Below, in pieces: positions 1 through 6,957 of a stretch of DNA of 16,991 nucleotides (position 1 is its first letter; each line of letters starts with the position of its first letter). Below the pieces are notes generated by a model that worked only from the letters and a program-made list of their open reading frames with translations, did no database searches and was not told the origin of the DNA. The position numbers and the translations under genes are program-made. Source of the stretch: Candidatus Kapaibacterium sp. Lineage in GTDB: Bacteria > Bacteroidota > Ignavibacteria > Kapaibacteriales > UBA961. Where the stretch lies: positions 1-16,991 of the forward strand of contig JALRFC010000015.1 in the NCBI GenBank assembly GCA_023253875.1, written 5' to 3'.

Positions 1-221
1 TGTTGTTTGAATATATCGGGATCCACACCATTTCCATCAAAGACTCCATCAATCAAAACTTTTTCACCTCGTATCCATGAGCCATTCTGTAATTGCCTAG
101 AAACCCACATTCCATGTTCACCGGGTCTCGCTGAGACATAAAACATAAGATTCACGGTTTGTGCGAATGTTGAAATACCACACAATAGAAATAGGCAGGT
201 GTAGAGTATGCGATTTCTCAT
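1..221 (-). CDS. Secreted protein of unknown function (partial, N-terminal 73 residues)
   Basis: The reading frame opens with ATG at 221 and runs off the left edge of the window, so only the N-terminus is visible. It begins MRNRILYTCLFLLCGISTFAQ, a typical signal peptide with probable cleavage near the Ala-Gln at residues 20-21. The mature part is short beta-strand-like sequence rich in Gly and Trp and includes a DGVFDGNGVDPDIF stretch. That resembles blades of sialidase or glycosidase-like propellers, but too little is present to assign a family. The start lies six bases after the stop of the upstream Omp28/T9SS gene, so the two are probably co-transcribed and both products go to the envelope or outside the cell. 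The short gap and the signal peptide make the gene itself credible; the function is unknown. Confidence 0.7.
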   Translation of the reverse strand, partial: MRNRILYTCLFLLCGISTFAQTVNLMFYVSARPGEHGMWVSRQLQNGSWIRGEKVLIDGVFDGNGVDPDIFKQ

Positions 222-227
222 GATGTT

Positions 228-2414
228 TTAATGCTTTACTATGAATGAGATGAAAGATTTTCTTGTTCCATGTTCAATCACACCATGATATGATCCGGAA
301 GGAAATCCGCTACAGTCCACTGTGAATGTGGATTGTGTTGATATACCTTCCTTCATCAATCCGCCATCTTTAGCATAGAGCTTCCATAATGCAGAAGATG
401 TTTCATGTGGTATGGTGATCTGCACTTGATTGCTCACTGGATTTGGTGAAATGGAAAGTCCGAGTGGTTGCAGTGCATTTTCATTGATATCGGTTTTGTT
501 TAGGAGATAGTCCATGTAATTGTGAAGCAAAACTCTGCGCATTTGTATGCCTTCATTTCCTGCTCCCGCAGCTTCCATTGGAAATCCTTGATAAATAGCA
601 GGTACACCTTTATCGCTCTTGATTTTCACCGCAGCGATATTCATTGGGTCTTGCAATTTCTCATTCTCAAAAAAGAGAACCGCTTTGGCTTTTTCATAAT
701 CGAGAATTCGGATGCAGTCAACCCAAATTGAAGTATGTGGATTCAGTGGATTGTTTACTGATAGAGAAGTGCCTGCAGTATGCATATCAGATGCATGACC
801 TTTCAGTGAAAATTCAACTGCCTTACCTTCATTCATATCCCACAGCATTGGAGCCCATGGATAGACCTCGCCATCAATGCCAAATGTATTATGCCATACA
901 TCTTTTATTTTTTCCGACATGATAGTTGCGGGATAATTGTCTGCCACAATCCACAAATTCATTGGTGACCACATCAAGAATGGTTTACCTGCTTTGAATT
1001 GTGCATCAATAAATGGAAGCACTTTTTTTGTATTAAAGAGTAATGTTGTTCTACTGGAATATGATTCAGGAACAATGAAAGCACGAGCTGATGTAAAATC
1101 AAATGCATTGACATTACTATCATTGATGGAAATGATTGACACCTTATTTGCATAGAGCGGACTCGTCTGCAAGTCAGACCAATTCTGCAAAGTGGCCTCC
1201 TTTGCAGTTCCTTCAAAATGCATCAACACAATATCTTGTTCACGGGAAATGACAGTTGTTTGTGTCTTTGTGGAGAGTCCACGAATGGAGTCTTTCGGAA
1301 CAACTTGTGCTCTGATAATATAATTCGCAGCTCCTATTCCTTTTCCGCCAATAGTTTCCAATGTGACATTTCGGGAGGACTTTGCGGGAATAGTAATCTC
1401 TGAAGGATTGATGGAAAATGACCATCCATCTGAAATGATACTTTCTTGATCGGCATATACTCTAACAGTGATTGGAAATTCTCTGGTATTATTGACCTTG
1501 ATTGTATGATTATGTGTTGCTCCGGATTCAATTTGTGCCGGTGGTGTAGTCACCGAAATCCCAGCAGCAACAGCCAAAGATCGTGCAGTCGGAGCTTTGC
1601 CCGCACTTGCAGCATTCAAAATCTCATAGCCAGCTTCACCTTTTTGTACCCATCCCGCGACCCAAAGATGCTGAGGATGTTGAATATTCATTGAATCGAA
1701 GGGAATGACAAATGTGTGTTGCTTTGTATCACCATAAAATGCACCATCAGCGATTGATCCACGAATCCCTGCGATATGTCCACCATAATATCGTAATACA
1801 TTTTCATGCACATAATTGGTGATTGTTCCTTCTTCATAGAAATAGGGATGTCCTTCAAAGCCGGCGCGATTATTCAAATAATTTACTTGATCGAATTGCT
1901 TTCCTGATCCTGTGACGCTATCTTCCATAATCGCACAATTGAATGCGAGCGGTCCTGAAAAATCTTCAAAAAATTCCGCTGAAACCGTGATAGAAACTGT
2001 TCTTGCACTTGTGTCAACCTTCCATGAAGCGATCTGCACTTTCACGGGATAGGTTTGTTTCATCGTATTGGTATCAATCACCTTATTCCAAGAAGATGGG
2101 TGAACGGCATAACCGGTATTGCCTTCCACAGTTAATTCTTTGCGATTGATCACACCACTGGGATACCCTGAAATTCCATGCACTTTTGCCAAATCAGTCT
2201 GAAGCGGTAGGGACATACCATCACGATTATGTACGGCAATGGGAATGATGCGATTACCAAATTCTGAATGGAGATCCTTCAATGCTTGATTGCCTATCAC
2301 GCACCAACCACACCAAGCACCGGTATGATCTTCTATGAGGAAGTTTTTAGGAACATTTTGGGTGAAAGCGGGAATACAATTGAGGATGAATAGCAGTAGT
2401 AAGAGTTTTTTCAT
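228..2414 (-). CDS. Omp28-like thioredoxin-fold secreted protein with T9SS type A sorting domain
   Basis: This 728-residue protein starts with a signal peptide (residues 1 to about 19). A thioredoxin-like domain follows, with a WCGWC motif (C35 and C38) and a candidate cis-Pro loop at about G83-Y84-P85, as in the Omp28 family of FCB bacteria. Residues of about 130-390 look like beta-rich Omp28 and immunoglobulin-like sequence. Residues of about 390-640 form a second, alpha/beta-looking region ending in YQGFPMEAAG and MRRVLLHNYMDYLL, of uncertain family. The last 75 or so residues begin LGLSISPNPVSNQV and end in a Lys/Arg-containing strand. That is the type A C-terminal sorting domain used by the type IX secretion system. 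Inference: it is exported to the periplasm, carried across the outer membrane by T9SS, and may act as a thiol-disulfide protein at the surface. No Shine-Dalgarno sequence is evident. The downstream gene begins six bases after its stop. Confidence 0.85.
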   Translation of the reverse strand: MKKLLLLLFILNCIPAFTQNVPKNFLIEDHTGAWCGWCVIGNQALKDLHSEFGNRIIPIAVHNRDGMSLPLQTDLAKVHGISGYPSGVINRKELTVEGNTGYAVHPSSWNKVIDTNTMKQTYPVKVQIASWKVDTSARTVSITVSAEFFEDFSGPLAFNCAIMEDSVTGSGKQFDQVNYLNNRAGFEGHPYFYEEGTITNYVHENVLRYYGGHIAGIRGSIADGAFYGDTKQHTFVIPFDSMNIQHPQHLWVAGWVQKGEAGYEILNAASAGKAPTARSLAVAAGISVTTPPAQIESGATHNHTIKVNNTREFPITVRVYADQESIISDGWSFSINPSEITIPAKSSRNVTLETIGGKGIGAANYIIRAQVVPKDSIRGLSTKTQTTVISREQDIVLMHFEGTAKEATLQNWSDLQTSPLYANKVSIISINDSNVNAFDFTSARAFIVPESYSSRTTLLFNTKKVLPFIDAQFKAGKPFLMWSPMNLWIVADNYPATIMSEKIKDVWHNTFGIDGEVYPWAPMLWDMNEGKAVEFSLKGHASDMHTAGTSLSVNNPLNPHTSIWVDCIRILDYEKAKAVLFFENEKLQDPMNIAAVKIKSDKGVPAIYQGFPMEAAGAGNEGIQMRRVLLHNYMDYLLNKTDINENALQPLGLSISPNPVSNQVQITIPHETSSALWKLYAKDGGLMKEGISTQSTFTVDCSGFPSGSYHGVIEHGTRKSFISFIVKH

Positions 2415-2503
2415 GCAAAAACCATATAATAGATGAGTTGATGGGAAAAATTAGCAATAAATTCCATCATACACATCATATCAAAGACTTCCTGCGAATC
2501 TAC

Positions 2504-3067
2504 TCAATAACCATCACCACCATCATAGCCATAATTATATCTGAATTGCATTTCTTGAAGAAGTTGTTGAGTCTTTCTGACCTGTTCTTTGTATTGTTCA
2601 ATGGAAGTATTGTATTTCGCGTCCATTTCATTCAATGCCCTTTGTTTTTCACTTTCCATTCTATTGATTCTTTCCTCGGTTTCTTTTGCCAATCGATTAT
2701 TTTCAAAGTCTACTCCAAAGTAAAAACCCCCACCAAATGCTGCAAAGATTGCGGCAATCAATAATACAAATTTGAAGAAGCTGAAAAGACCATTTGCAAA
2801 TCCACTTGATGGTGGAGTTTGATACATATATTGTCTATGCGGAATAGAAATCGTATCTCTCTTTGGACTTTCTTGGAAAGAATAATCTTCATTAATTTTT
2901 GCAGGAGCAATGGTTGTTTGTTGCTCCTGTTTTATTTCTCTATTATGTACATTACCCGGCCTAACCTCTCTTGTCATTGTTTGCTTCTGTTCAGGATTAC
3001 TTTTTTTATACAGAATCATGATGATGAAGATCATGGCGACTATAAAGAGAATGATTTTGATTTCCAT
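2504..3067 (-). CDS. Membrane protein with two TM segments and a coiled coil, unknown function
   Basis: The product has 187 residues and no family I recognise. Residues 4-20 form a hydrophobic N-terminal anchor followed by KK. Residues 22-88 are polar, rich in Gln, Arg and Pro, and probably disordered. Residues of about 95-118 form a second transmembrane segment with a Gly-rich end (FGGGFYFG). Residues 120-175 are heptad-like and charged (E, K, R, Q), consistent with a coiled coil. The C-terminus is Tyr/Gly/Asp-rich (YNYGYDGGDGY). With two TM segments, both the N-terminus and the coiled coil would lie on the same side of the inner membrane. The gene is divergent from the lipoprotein gene at 3176, with 108 bases between starts, and 89 bases precede the Omp28/T9SS start, so co-transcription with that gene is possible but unproven. 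Confidence 0.75.
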   Translation of the reverse strand: MEIKIILFIVAMIFIIMILYKKSNPEQKQTMTREVRPGNVHNREIKQEQQTTIAPAKINEDYSFQESPKRDTISIPHRQYMYQTPPSSGFANGLFSFFKFVLLIAAIFAAFGGGFYFGVDFENNRLAKETEERINRMESEKQRALNEMDAKYNTSIEQYKEQVRKTQQLLQEMQFRYNYGYDGGDGY

Positions 3068-3175
3068 GATGATACTATACCATTAGAATGAGAAAATTAC
3101 AGTTCACAAATGCACATTTACTGTATTTTGCAATGAGGTGCACATAACAGCTTTATTGAAATTTGGGAGACTACA

Positions 3176-3757
3176 ATGAGAATTTCATATCATTTAATAC
3201 TTCAGGGAGTATCACTTCTATGCATGGCATTGATATCTTGCAAAGAAGTTCGCGATCAACCCGGGAAGCAGACGAATAGAGTAGTCGCTCCACAGAGGAA
3301 ACCGGAATCAATTCCATATACCAATACGAATATTCGTTCTTATGTAGGAGCATGGTTCACTATCCATTACCCAAGTGATTTCATTGTTCATCCCTCAATG
3401 CCGTCTTCCACTTCAGCAGATGGATTTGATAGTGCACGCTTCACATCACCTGATGGATTAGTTGAATTCTATGTGTTTTCACCTCAATGGGATGGCCAAG
3501 CATATGACATTGAACTGAAACCTGAATCTGAATACCTGTTTGATAAAGAGCTTCGTAATCTCCGCGACAAGACAGAGATATTATTTACCATTGCCGCCAA
3601 AGACGGCTCCTATAAACGTTCCTATCGAGAAACCATCATCCCAAATTCAAATGTACGATGGGTCTTAGGTATCAAATACAAATCACAAATAGCATATCAA
3701 AAATATCAAAATGCATTTGTTCGATTCAAGAAATCATTGAAGCAATATGCAGATTGA
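3176..3757 (+). CDS. Lipoprotein of unknown function
   Basis: The 193-residue product has a lipoprotein signal: a hydrophobic stretch at residues 7-20 ending in the lipobox L19-I20-S21-C22, so it should be lipid-anchored at C22. Residues 23-50 look like a flexible linker rich in Lys, Arg, Gln and Pro. From about residue 55 there is one globular region (AWFTIHYPSDF onward) of alternating strands, with helices near residues 118-132 and 170-190. The pattern is reminiscent of small PsbP-like or DUF-type lipoproteins, but I cannot place it. The ATG at 3176 is supported by a GGGAG Shine-Dalgarno-like sequence at 3164-3168, seven bases upstream. It is the only plus-strand gene in the first 6.9 kb and converges on the gene ending at 3791. 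Confidence 0.8.
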   Translation: MRISYHLILQGVSLLCMALISCKEVRDQPGKQTNRVVAPQRKPESIPYTNTNIRSYVGAWFTIHYPSDFIVHPSMPSSTSADGFDSARFTSPDGLVEFYVFSPQWDGQAYDIELKPESEYLFDKELRNLRDKTEILFTIAAKDGSYKRSYRETIIPNSNVRWVLGIKYKSQIAYQKYQNAFVRFKKSLKQYAD

Positions 3758-3790
3758 AATACAAACCGAAATATTACAAATTGGGAGAAA

Positions 3791-4213
3791 TTATTTTATA
3801 GAAATTATGATATTCTTATAAATTTTACCTTGTTTACAACTTTTGTATCCCGGACATAAATCCTTTTTGTAGGTTATTCCATAAGCTCTGTCAACATATT
3901 CATCTTTAAGTCTATATGTTGCACTTCCATATCCATCTTCTTCACTTTGTGGAACTTCAGATTCAAGTGTATAGTACACATTGATATAATTTTTGTCATC
4001 CAAAAAATATACCGTCTCTCCTGTTTCAACATCCATGAGATATAAATGGTCTTCAAATAAGCAATCACAATGAGGATCTGAATATTCAATTTCAATAGTT
4101 TGAGGAAATGCACCCCTCATTTTCTTGGTTCCCGAATTTCCATTGATTGTATTCACATCAATTAAAAGAAATCCAAGCATTGCTATACAAATAGAAAGCA
4201 TAAGTTTATTCAT
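3791..4213 (-). CDS. Secreted protein with two Cys pairs, unknown function
   Basis: The 140-residue product begins with a hydrophobic export signal (residues 1 to about 22). The mature part has exactly four Cys in two close pairs, C49/C51 (HCDC) and C120/C126 (CPGYKSC), which suggests disulfides or a metal site. The rest is Tyr- and acid-rich beta-like sequence (LYLMDVETGETVYFLDD). No family is recognised. A GGAG sequence about eight bases before the ATG at 4213 supports the start. It is the last gene of a four-gene minus-strand cluster, 44 bases after the stop of the 287-residue secreted protein. Confidence 0.7.
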   Translation of the reverse strand: MNKLMLSICIAMLGFLLIDVNTINGNSGTKKMRGAFPQTIEIEYSDPHCDCLFEDHLYLMDVETGETVYFLDDKNYINVYYTLESEVPQSEEDGYGSATYRLKDEYVDRAYGITYKKDLCPGYKSCKQGKIYKNIIISIK

Positions 4214-4257
4214 TATACAACTCCGAATACATATTATCTACAAAGTGAATTAATTAC

Positions 4258-5121
4258 TTATTCTTTACTCAATACCAAACCGGTAAATCGATAATTCTTG
4301 TATCGTTCACCACTTGTGCAACATCTACATTCATCATCATTGATTTTGTAGAATTCCTTTGTGAAGATGCTTCCGTTTTTTTCAATTCTTAATGGAGTTT
4401 GAACCGTTACCACACTTCTTTCAGGAAATTCAAAGTATGCGATAGTGTGCTTCCCATTTGATAGTGAAAGTGCCACCACATATTCAGCACATAAACAACA
4501 TCCATTTCCTCCATCACATTGTGTGATATTGGCATTCATTATGGCATCCAAAATATTGTCACCATTCAGATCACCAAAAATGAATTTCATATTCTTTTCA
4601 TAGATGGAAAACTGTATTTCATCCCCTTCATCCAAAGAACCACCATGTTCAAGAGTTTTATTGCATTCTGTATTCGAAATATATCGCTTACTTACTTGAA
4701 TGAATGATTGCACTTGTCGTATGAGTGATTGTTGTGGATGTTCTTGTAATTCATTGGTTTCAATATCCAATCCACGTATATAGAATTCTTTATAGTATTT
4801 ACCGGATTCATCCCGCATCGACACCATCTTTTTGGATGGATTCAAAACGATATAGTGTATCGTAGAAATATTTGGAAACTTTACCGTATAATAAAACAAC
4901 CCTTTTGATCGATATGAAGATTCTTTTCTAAGCAAGATTTTCCCTGTTCTTGATTCCGGATAATTGTAATATATCTTCTCAATTGCAGAAGCGTGTGGAC
5001 CGATAAATTCCAATGTTTCCCAATCTATGTCATCATATGTTCCATGTATATAAAATTCACTTTGTGCCATGACTATGGAATGTAATCCTATACATAGAAG
5101 AGTGTATATCAAAAACTTCAT
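4258..5121 (-). CDS. Secreted Cys-rich protein with a DxNxDxxxD calcium-loop-like motif
   Basis: The 287-residue product has a signal peptide (residues 1 to about 19, ending VMA-Q). The N-terminal half is beta-rich and unrecognised. At residues 183-192, GDLNGDNILD has the D184/N186/D188/D192 spacing seen in calcium-binding loops of VCBS/FG-GAP and dockerin-like repeats. A Cys cluster follows (C202, C208, C209, C211) and a second near the end (C265, C267, C268), all probably oxidised outside the cytoplasm or ligating metal. The ATG at 5121 overlaps the TGA of the upstream coiled-coil gene (ATGA, 5118-5121), and a GGGGGA sequence lies just upstream, so translation is probably coupled. The biochemical role is unknown. 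Confidence 0.75.
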   Translation of the reverse strand: MKFLIYTLLCIGLHSIVMAQSEFYIHGTYDDIDWETLEFIGPHASAIEKIYYNYPESRTGKILLRKESSYRSKGLFYYTVKFPNISTIHYIVLNPSKKMVSMRDESGKYYKEFYIRGLDIETNELQEHPQQSLIRQVQSFIQVSKRYISNTECNKTLEHGGSLDEGDEIQFSIYEKNMKFIFGDLNGDNILDAIMNANITQCDGGNGCCLCAEYVVALSLSNGKHTIAYFEFPERSVVTVQTPLRIEKNGSIFTKEFYKINDDECRCCTSGERYKNYRFTGLVLSKE

Positions 5122-5537
5122 TTCATTCCCCCAAAGAAAAAACCTTTGGAAGGTGGATCCACTCTTGGTTTTGGAGGATTGGATGGATCTATGTTCCGTG
5201 AATCATCTTCATCACCATTATCGAATGTTTTATCAAGAAATGTCTGTATTGTTTCCAGCAATGTTTCGTTTTTGTGTATTTCTCTTGTGATGGTTTCGCT
5301 GATTGCATTCAATTCTGCATGTAATAATTGCTTCCGTAATTCAAACTCCTCATATAATTTTGTTTCAATCAATGGAATAATTGTATTTGATAATTCATTC
5401 ACCGCTTTGTTGAGTTCTTGGATATGTTCCGTTGGATATATTGTACTTTGTTGTATTAGTTGCTCCAATTCCATGAAGCGATTCCTCACTTCATACATTG
5501 CATTCAATTCTTTTCTGATAAATGACATGTCTGACAT
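5118..5537 (-). CDS. Small cytoplasmic coiled-coil protein with Pro-rich tail, unknown function
   Basis: The 139-residue product lacks an export signal. Residues of about 5-103 are nearly all helical and heptad-like, with two segments separated near P56 (IIPLIETK). An acidic linker (DNGDEDD, about 106-112) and a Pro-rich tail (PPKPRVDPPSK) lead to the C-terminus GFFFGGMK. The protein probably oligomerises. AAGGA just upstream of the ATG at 5537 is a good Shine-Dalgarno sequence. Its start lies nine bases after the stop of the M48-like lipoprotein gene, and its stop overlaps the next start, so it sits inside an operon whose other three products are exported. A cytoplasmic helical protein in that position is unexpected. 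No homologue is recognised. Confidence 0.75.
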   Translation of the reverse strand: MSDMSFIRKELNAMYEVRNRFMELEQLIQQSTIYPTEHIQELNKAVNELSNTIIPLIETKLYEEFELRKQLLHAELNAISETITREIHKNETLLETIQTFLDKTFDNGDEDDSRNIDPSNPPKPRVDPPSKGFFFGGMK

Positions 5538-5546
5538 TGTTCTTCC

Positions 5547-6602
5547 TTAATAACTACTCAACATTTCTTCATATACAATGCGAATCAATCCCTCGGAATC
5601 CTTATGCAATTTCATAAGCTTTTCACCTCTGTCTTGATATGAATCGGTATAATAATCTTGGATGAATTGGATTGTCGTACCCCAATCATCTCTTGATATC
5701 ACCCGAATTTTAGATGCCCTCACACTGAGATTACTAGCACGAGCATACATTTCTTGTCTATCATTCAACCAACCATAATAATCAAAATATACACGCCTTC
5801 CTTTCTTATTCATTTTCATTCCCTGAAAACCAAAAGAATAACAATCCGCATAATCACTGAAATTATAATAACTCTGTGCCTCTGACCATCGCGTCAAAAA
5901 ACCTGCAATTTCTCCTCTACTCACAGTGGAACTTGTTGTCGGTACTCCACCACCATCATATGGTCTTGGTGAAAATCTGTTGACAGAATTCATTGTACCA
6001 CCGGACTGATTCCATCCACTTTCTGTTGCAGATATTCTAGAGATAATTTCAGGATAATAATCTTCTGCCAATATATTTCGCACCATGTTTAATGCTTCGA
6101 TTACTTCAGTAGAAGAAGCTCCCATTTTTTGTAGAGTCATTCCTACAAATTTGTCCGCCTCTAGCTCAGTCAATGATCTTCCGGGTTCAACTGTTAATCC
6201 ATGATTGGATATGTGATGCGCTATCATATGTGCAAATATTCCACGCTCTACCCAATATCCATTACTTCCTCTTCGGATTTCATTAAGATATGCCTCATCA
6301 TAAATGATATATCGCCTATCATCATGCTGTACTGCTATAATGCCCTGAACATCACCCGTTTGTACAGAAAAACCTTTGGGAATTCCTATGATCTGTAATA
6401 TCGATGTAATTACCTCTTCTACATCTTGACTAGGTTCTCCTATATCAATGTCACCTTCAGATTTGACTCCGGAAAATGTGCATCCACCGGAAATGTCGAT
6501 AACATTCTTCTCCTTTCTGCAACCACTAAAAGAAATCAATCCAAAAGAAATAAGCACTAATGTCAATAATAAACAATTTGACCATCTAGATTTCATTCCC
6601 AT
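5547..6602 (-). CDS. Lipoprotein with degenerate M48-like metalloprotease domain and NTF2-like domain
   Basis: The 351-residue product has a lipoprotein signal with lipobox F25-S26-G27-C28. Residues of about 60-180 resemble the small M48-type domains found in FCB bacteria: GIFAHMIAHHISNH (121-134) is followed by ELEADKF (146-152). In M48 peptidases the two His of HExxH and the Glu of ExxAD bind zinc. H125, H129, E146 and D150 are present here, but the catalytic Glu is M126 (ATG codon), so proteolysis is unlikely. After a Ser/Gly/Pro-rich linker (195-228), residues 230-350 form an NTF2-like domain with the pattern W-x-x-A at W239, the YYxFSDYxxCYS region, R282, FIQDYYTDSYQDRGEKLM and a final E-E-M-L. 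The gene heads a tight minus-strand cluster (gaps of 9, -4 and 44 bases) and is divergent from mnmG. Loss of the catalytic residue suggests a binding or scaffolding role. Confidence 0.75.
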   Translation of the reverse strand: MGMKSRWSNCLLLTLVLISFGLISFSGCRKEKNVIDISGGCTFSGVKSEGDIDIGEPSQDVEEVITSILQIIGIPKGFSVQTGDVQGIIAVQHDDRRYIIYDEAYLNEIRRGSNGYWVERGIFAHMIAHHISNHGLTVEPGRSLTELEADKFVGMTLQKMGASSTEVIEALNMVRNILAEDYYPEIISRISATESGWNQSGGTMNSVNRFSPRPYDGGGVPTTSSTVSRGEIAGFLTRWSEAQSYYNFSDYADCYSFGFQGMKMNKKGRRVYFDYYGWLNDRQEMYARASNLSVRASKIRVISRDDWGTTIQFIQDYYTDSYQDRGEKLMKLHKDSEGLIRIVYEEMLSSY

Positions 6603-6872
6603 AATTCACCCATCTATTCATTTCTGCAATAAACCCATCTACAAATTACAAGTTGCCTTTGACATTCTGCATGTTTTCCATTGTAAATTATTCACATACT
6701 TCTTTTGCGCTTATACAGCCTCTCTATCAAGTATTATAATAAAAACCGAAACAGTGTTCAGGATACTGTATTTTTGTGCAATACAGAGGATTTGTGAAGG
6801 TTTTTGTAAAAGTGTTATCAGATTTCATGTAAATCAATATAAATCAAATACTTATGTGTTTTTTACCAGTAT

Positions 6873-6888
6873 AGTTTCACGTGAAACT
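6873..6888. promoter_or_regulatory. parS-like ParB binding site 1
   Basis: AGTTTCACGTGAAACT is a perfect 16-bp palindrome. Its inner 14 bases equal the core of the conserved bacterial parS sequence TGTTTCACGTGAAACA, and only the outermost base on each side differs. In many bacteria ParB (Spo0J) loads on such sites near the chromosomal origin to direct segregation and SMC loading. It lies 70 bases upstream of the mnmG start. No parB is visible here. The alternative is an operator for mnmG. Confidence 0.75.
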
Positions 6889-6940
6889 CCTCTGTATTTC
6901 TAAAATCTATGAAGAAAATTGCAAACTTTAATCCAAACAC

Positions 6941-6956
6941 TGTTTCACGTGAAATG
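6941..6956. promoter_or_regulatory. parS-like ParB binding site 2
   Basis: TGTTTCACGTGAAATG matches the parS consensus at 14 of 16 positions, with only the last two differing. It shares the 13-base core GTTTCACGTGAAA with site 1, with centres 68 bases apart. It ends one base before the chosen mnmG start codon, so it occupies the mnmG leader. Two copies so close together make chance occurrence unlikely. Confidence 0.72.
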
Positions 6957-6957
6957 T

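Larger units (their letters stand above)
6603..6957. other. Divergent intergenic region carrying two parS-like sites
   Basis: This 355-base AT-rich stretch separates the M48-like lipoprotein gene (minus) from mnmG (plus), so it should hold the promoters of both. Open frames crossing it show no protein-like character. It contains two near-identical palindromes of the ParB-site type (listed separately) and one TTATTCACA (6688-6696), a single mismatch from the DnaA box. A TATAGT at 6870-6875 could be a -10 element for mnmG and overlaps the first palindrome, but no convincing -35 is placed before it. No terminator-like stem-loop was noticed. Confidence 0.6.

Noticed and set aside
974..1216. Minus-strand 80-codon frame, and similar short frames inside the 728-residue gene
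   Set aside because: They lie within a well-supported T9SS cargo gene in another frame and show no protein features.
3111..3145. Direct repeat TGCACAT (3111-3117 and 3139-3145) in the divergent spacer
   Set aside because: Only seven bases long with a 28-base offset; it could be an operator, but the match is too short to support a feature.
3758..3790. Possible bidirectional terminator between the convergent lipoprotein and Cys-pair genes
   Set aside because: The 33-base spacer is AT-rich but shows no GC-rich stem followed by a T-run.
6448..6903. Plus-strand open frame of 151 codons ahead of mnmG
   Set aside because: It overlaps the N-terminal coding part of the M48-like lipoprotein and the parS site, has no family features, and is Phe/Cys/Ile-rich like a shadow frame.
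6919..6957. N-terminal extension of mnmG from a TTG codon
   Set aside because: The 13 extra residues translate the parS palindrome, and MnmG homologues begin right before the FAD motif, so ATG 6958 is preferred.
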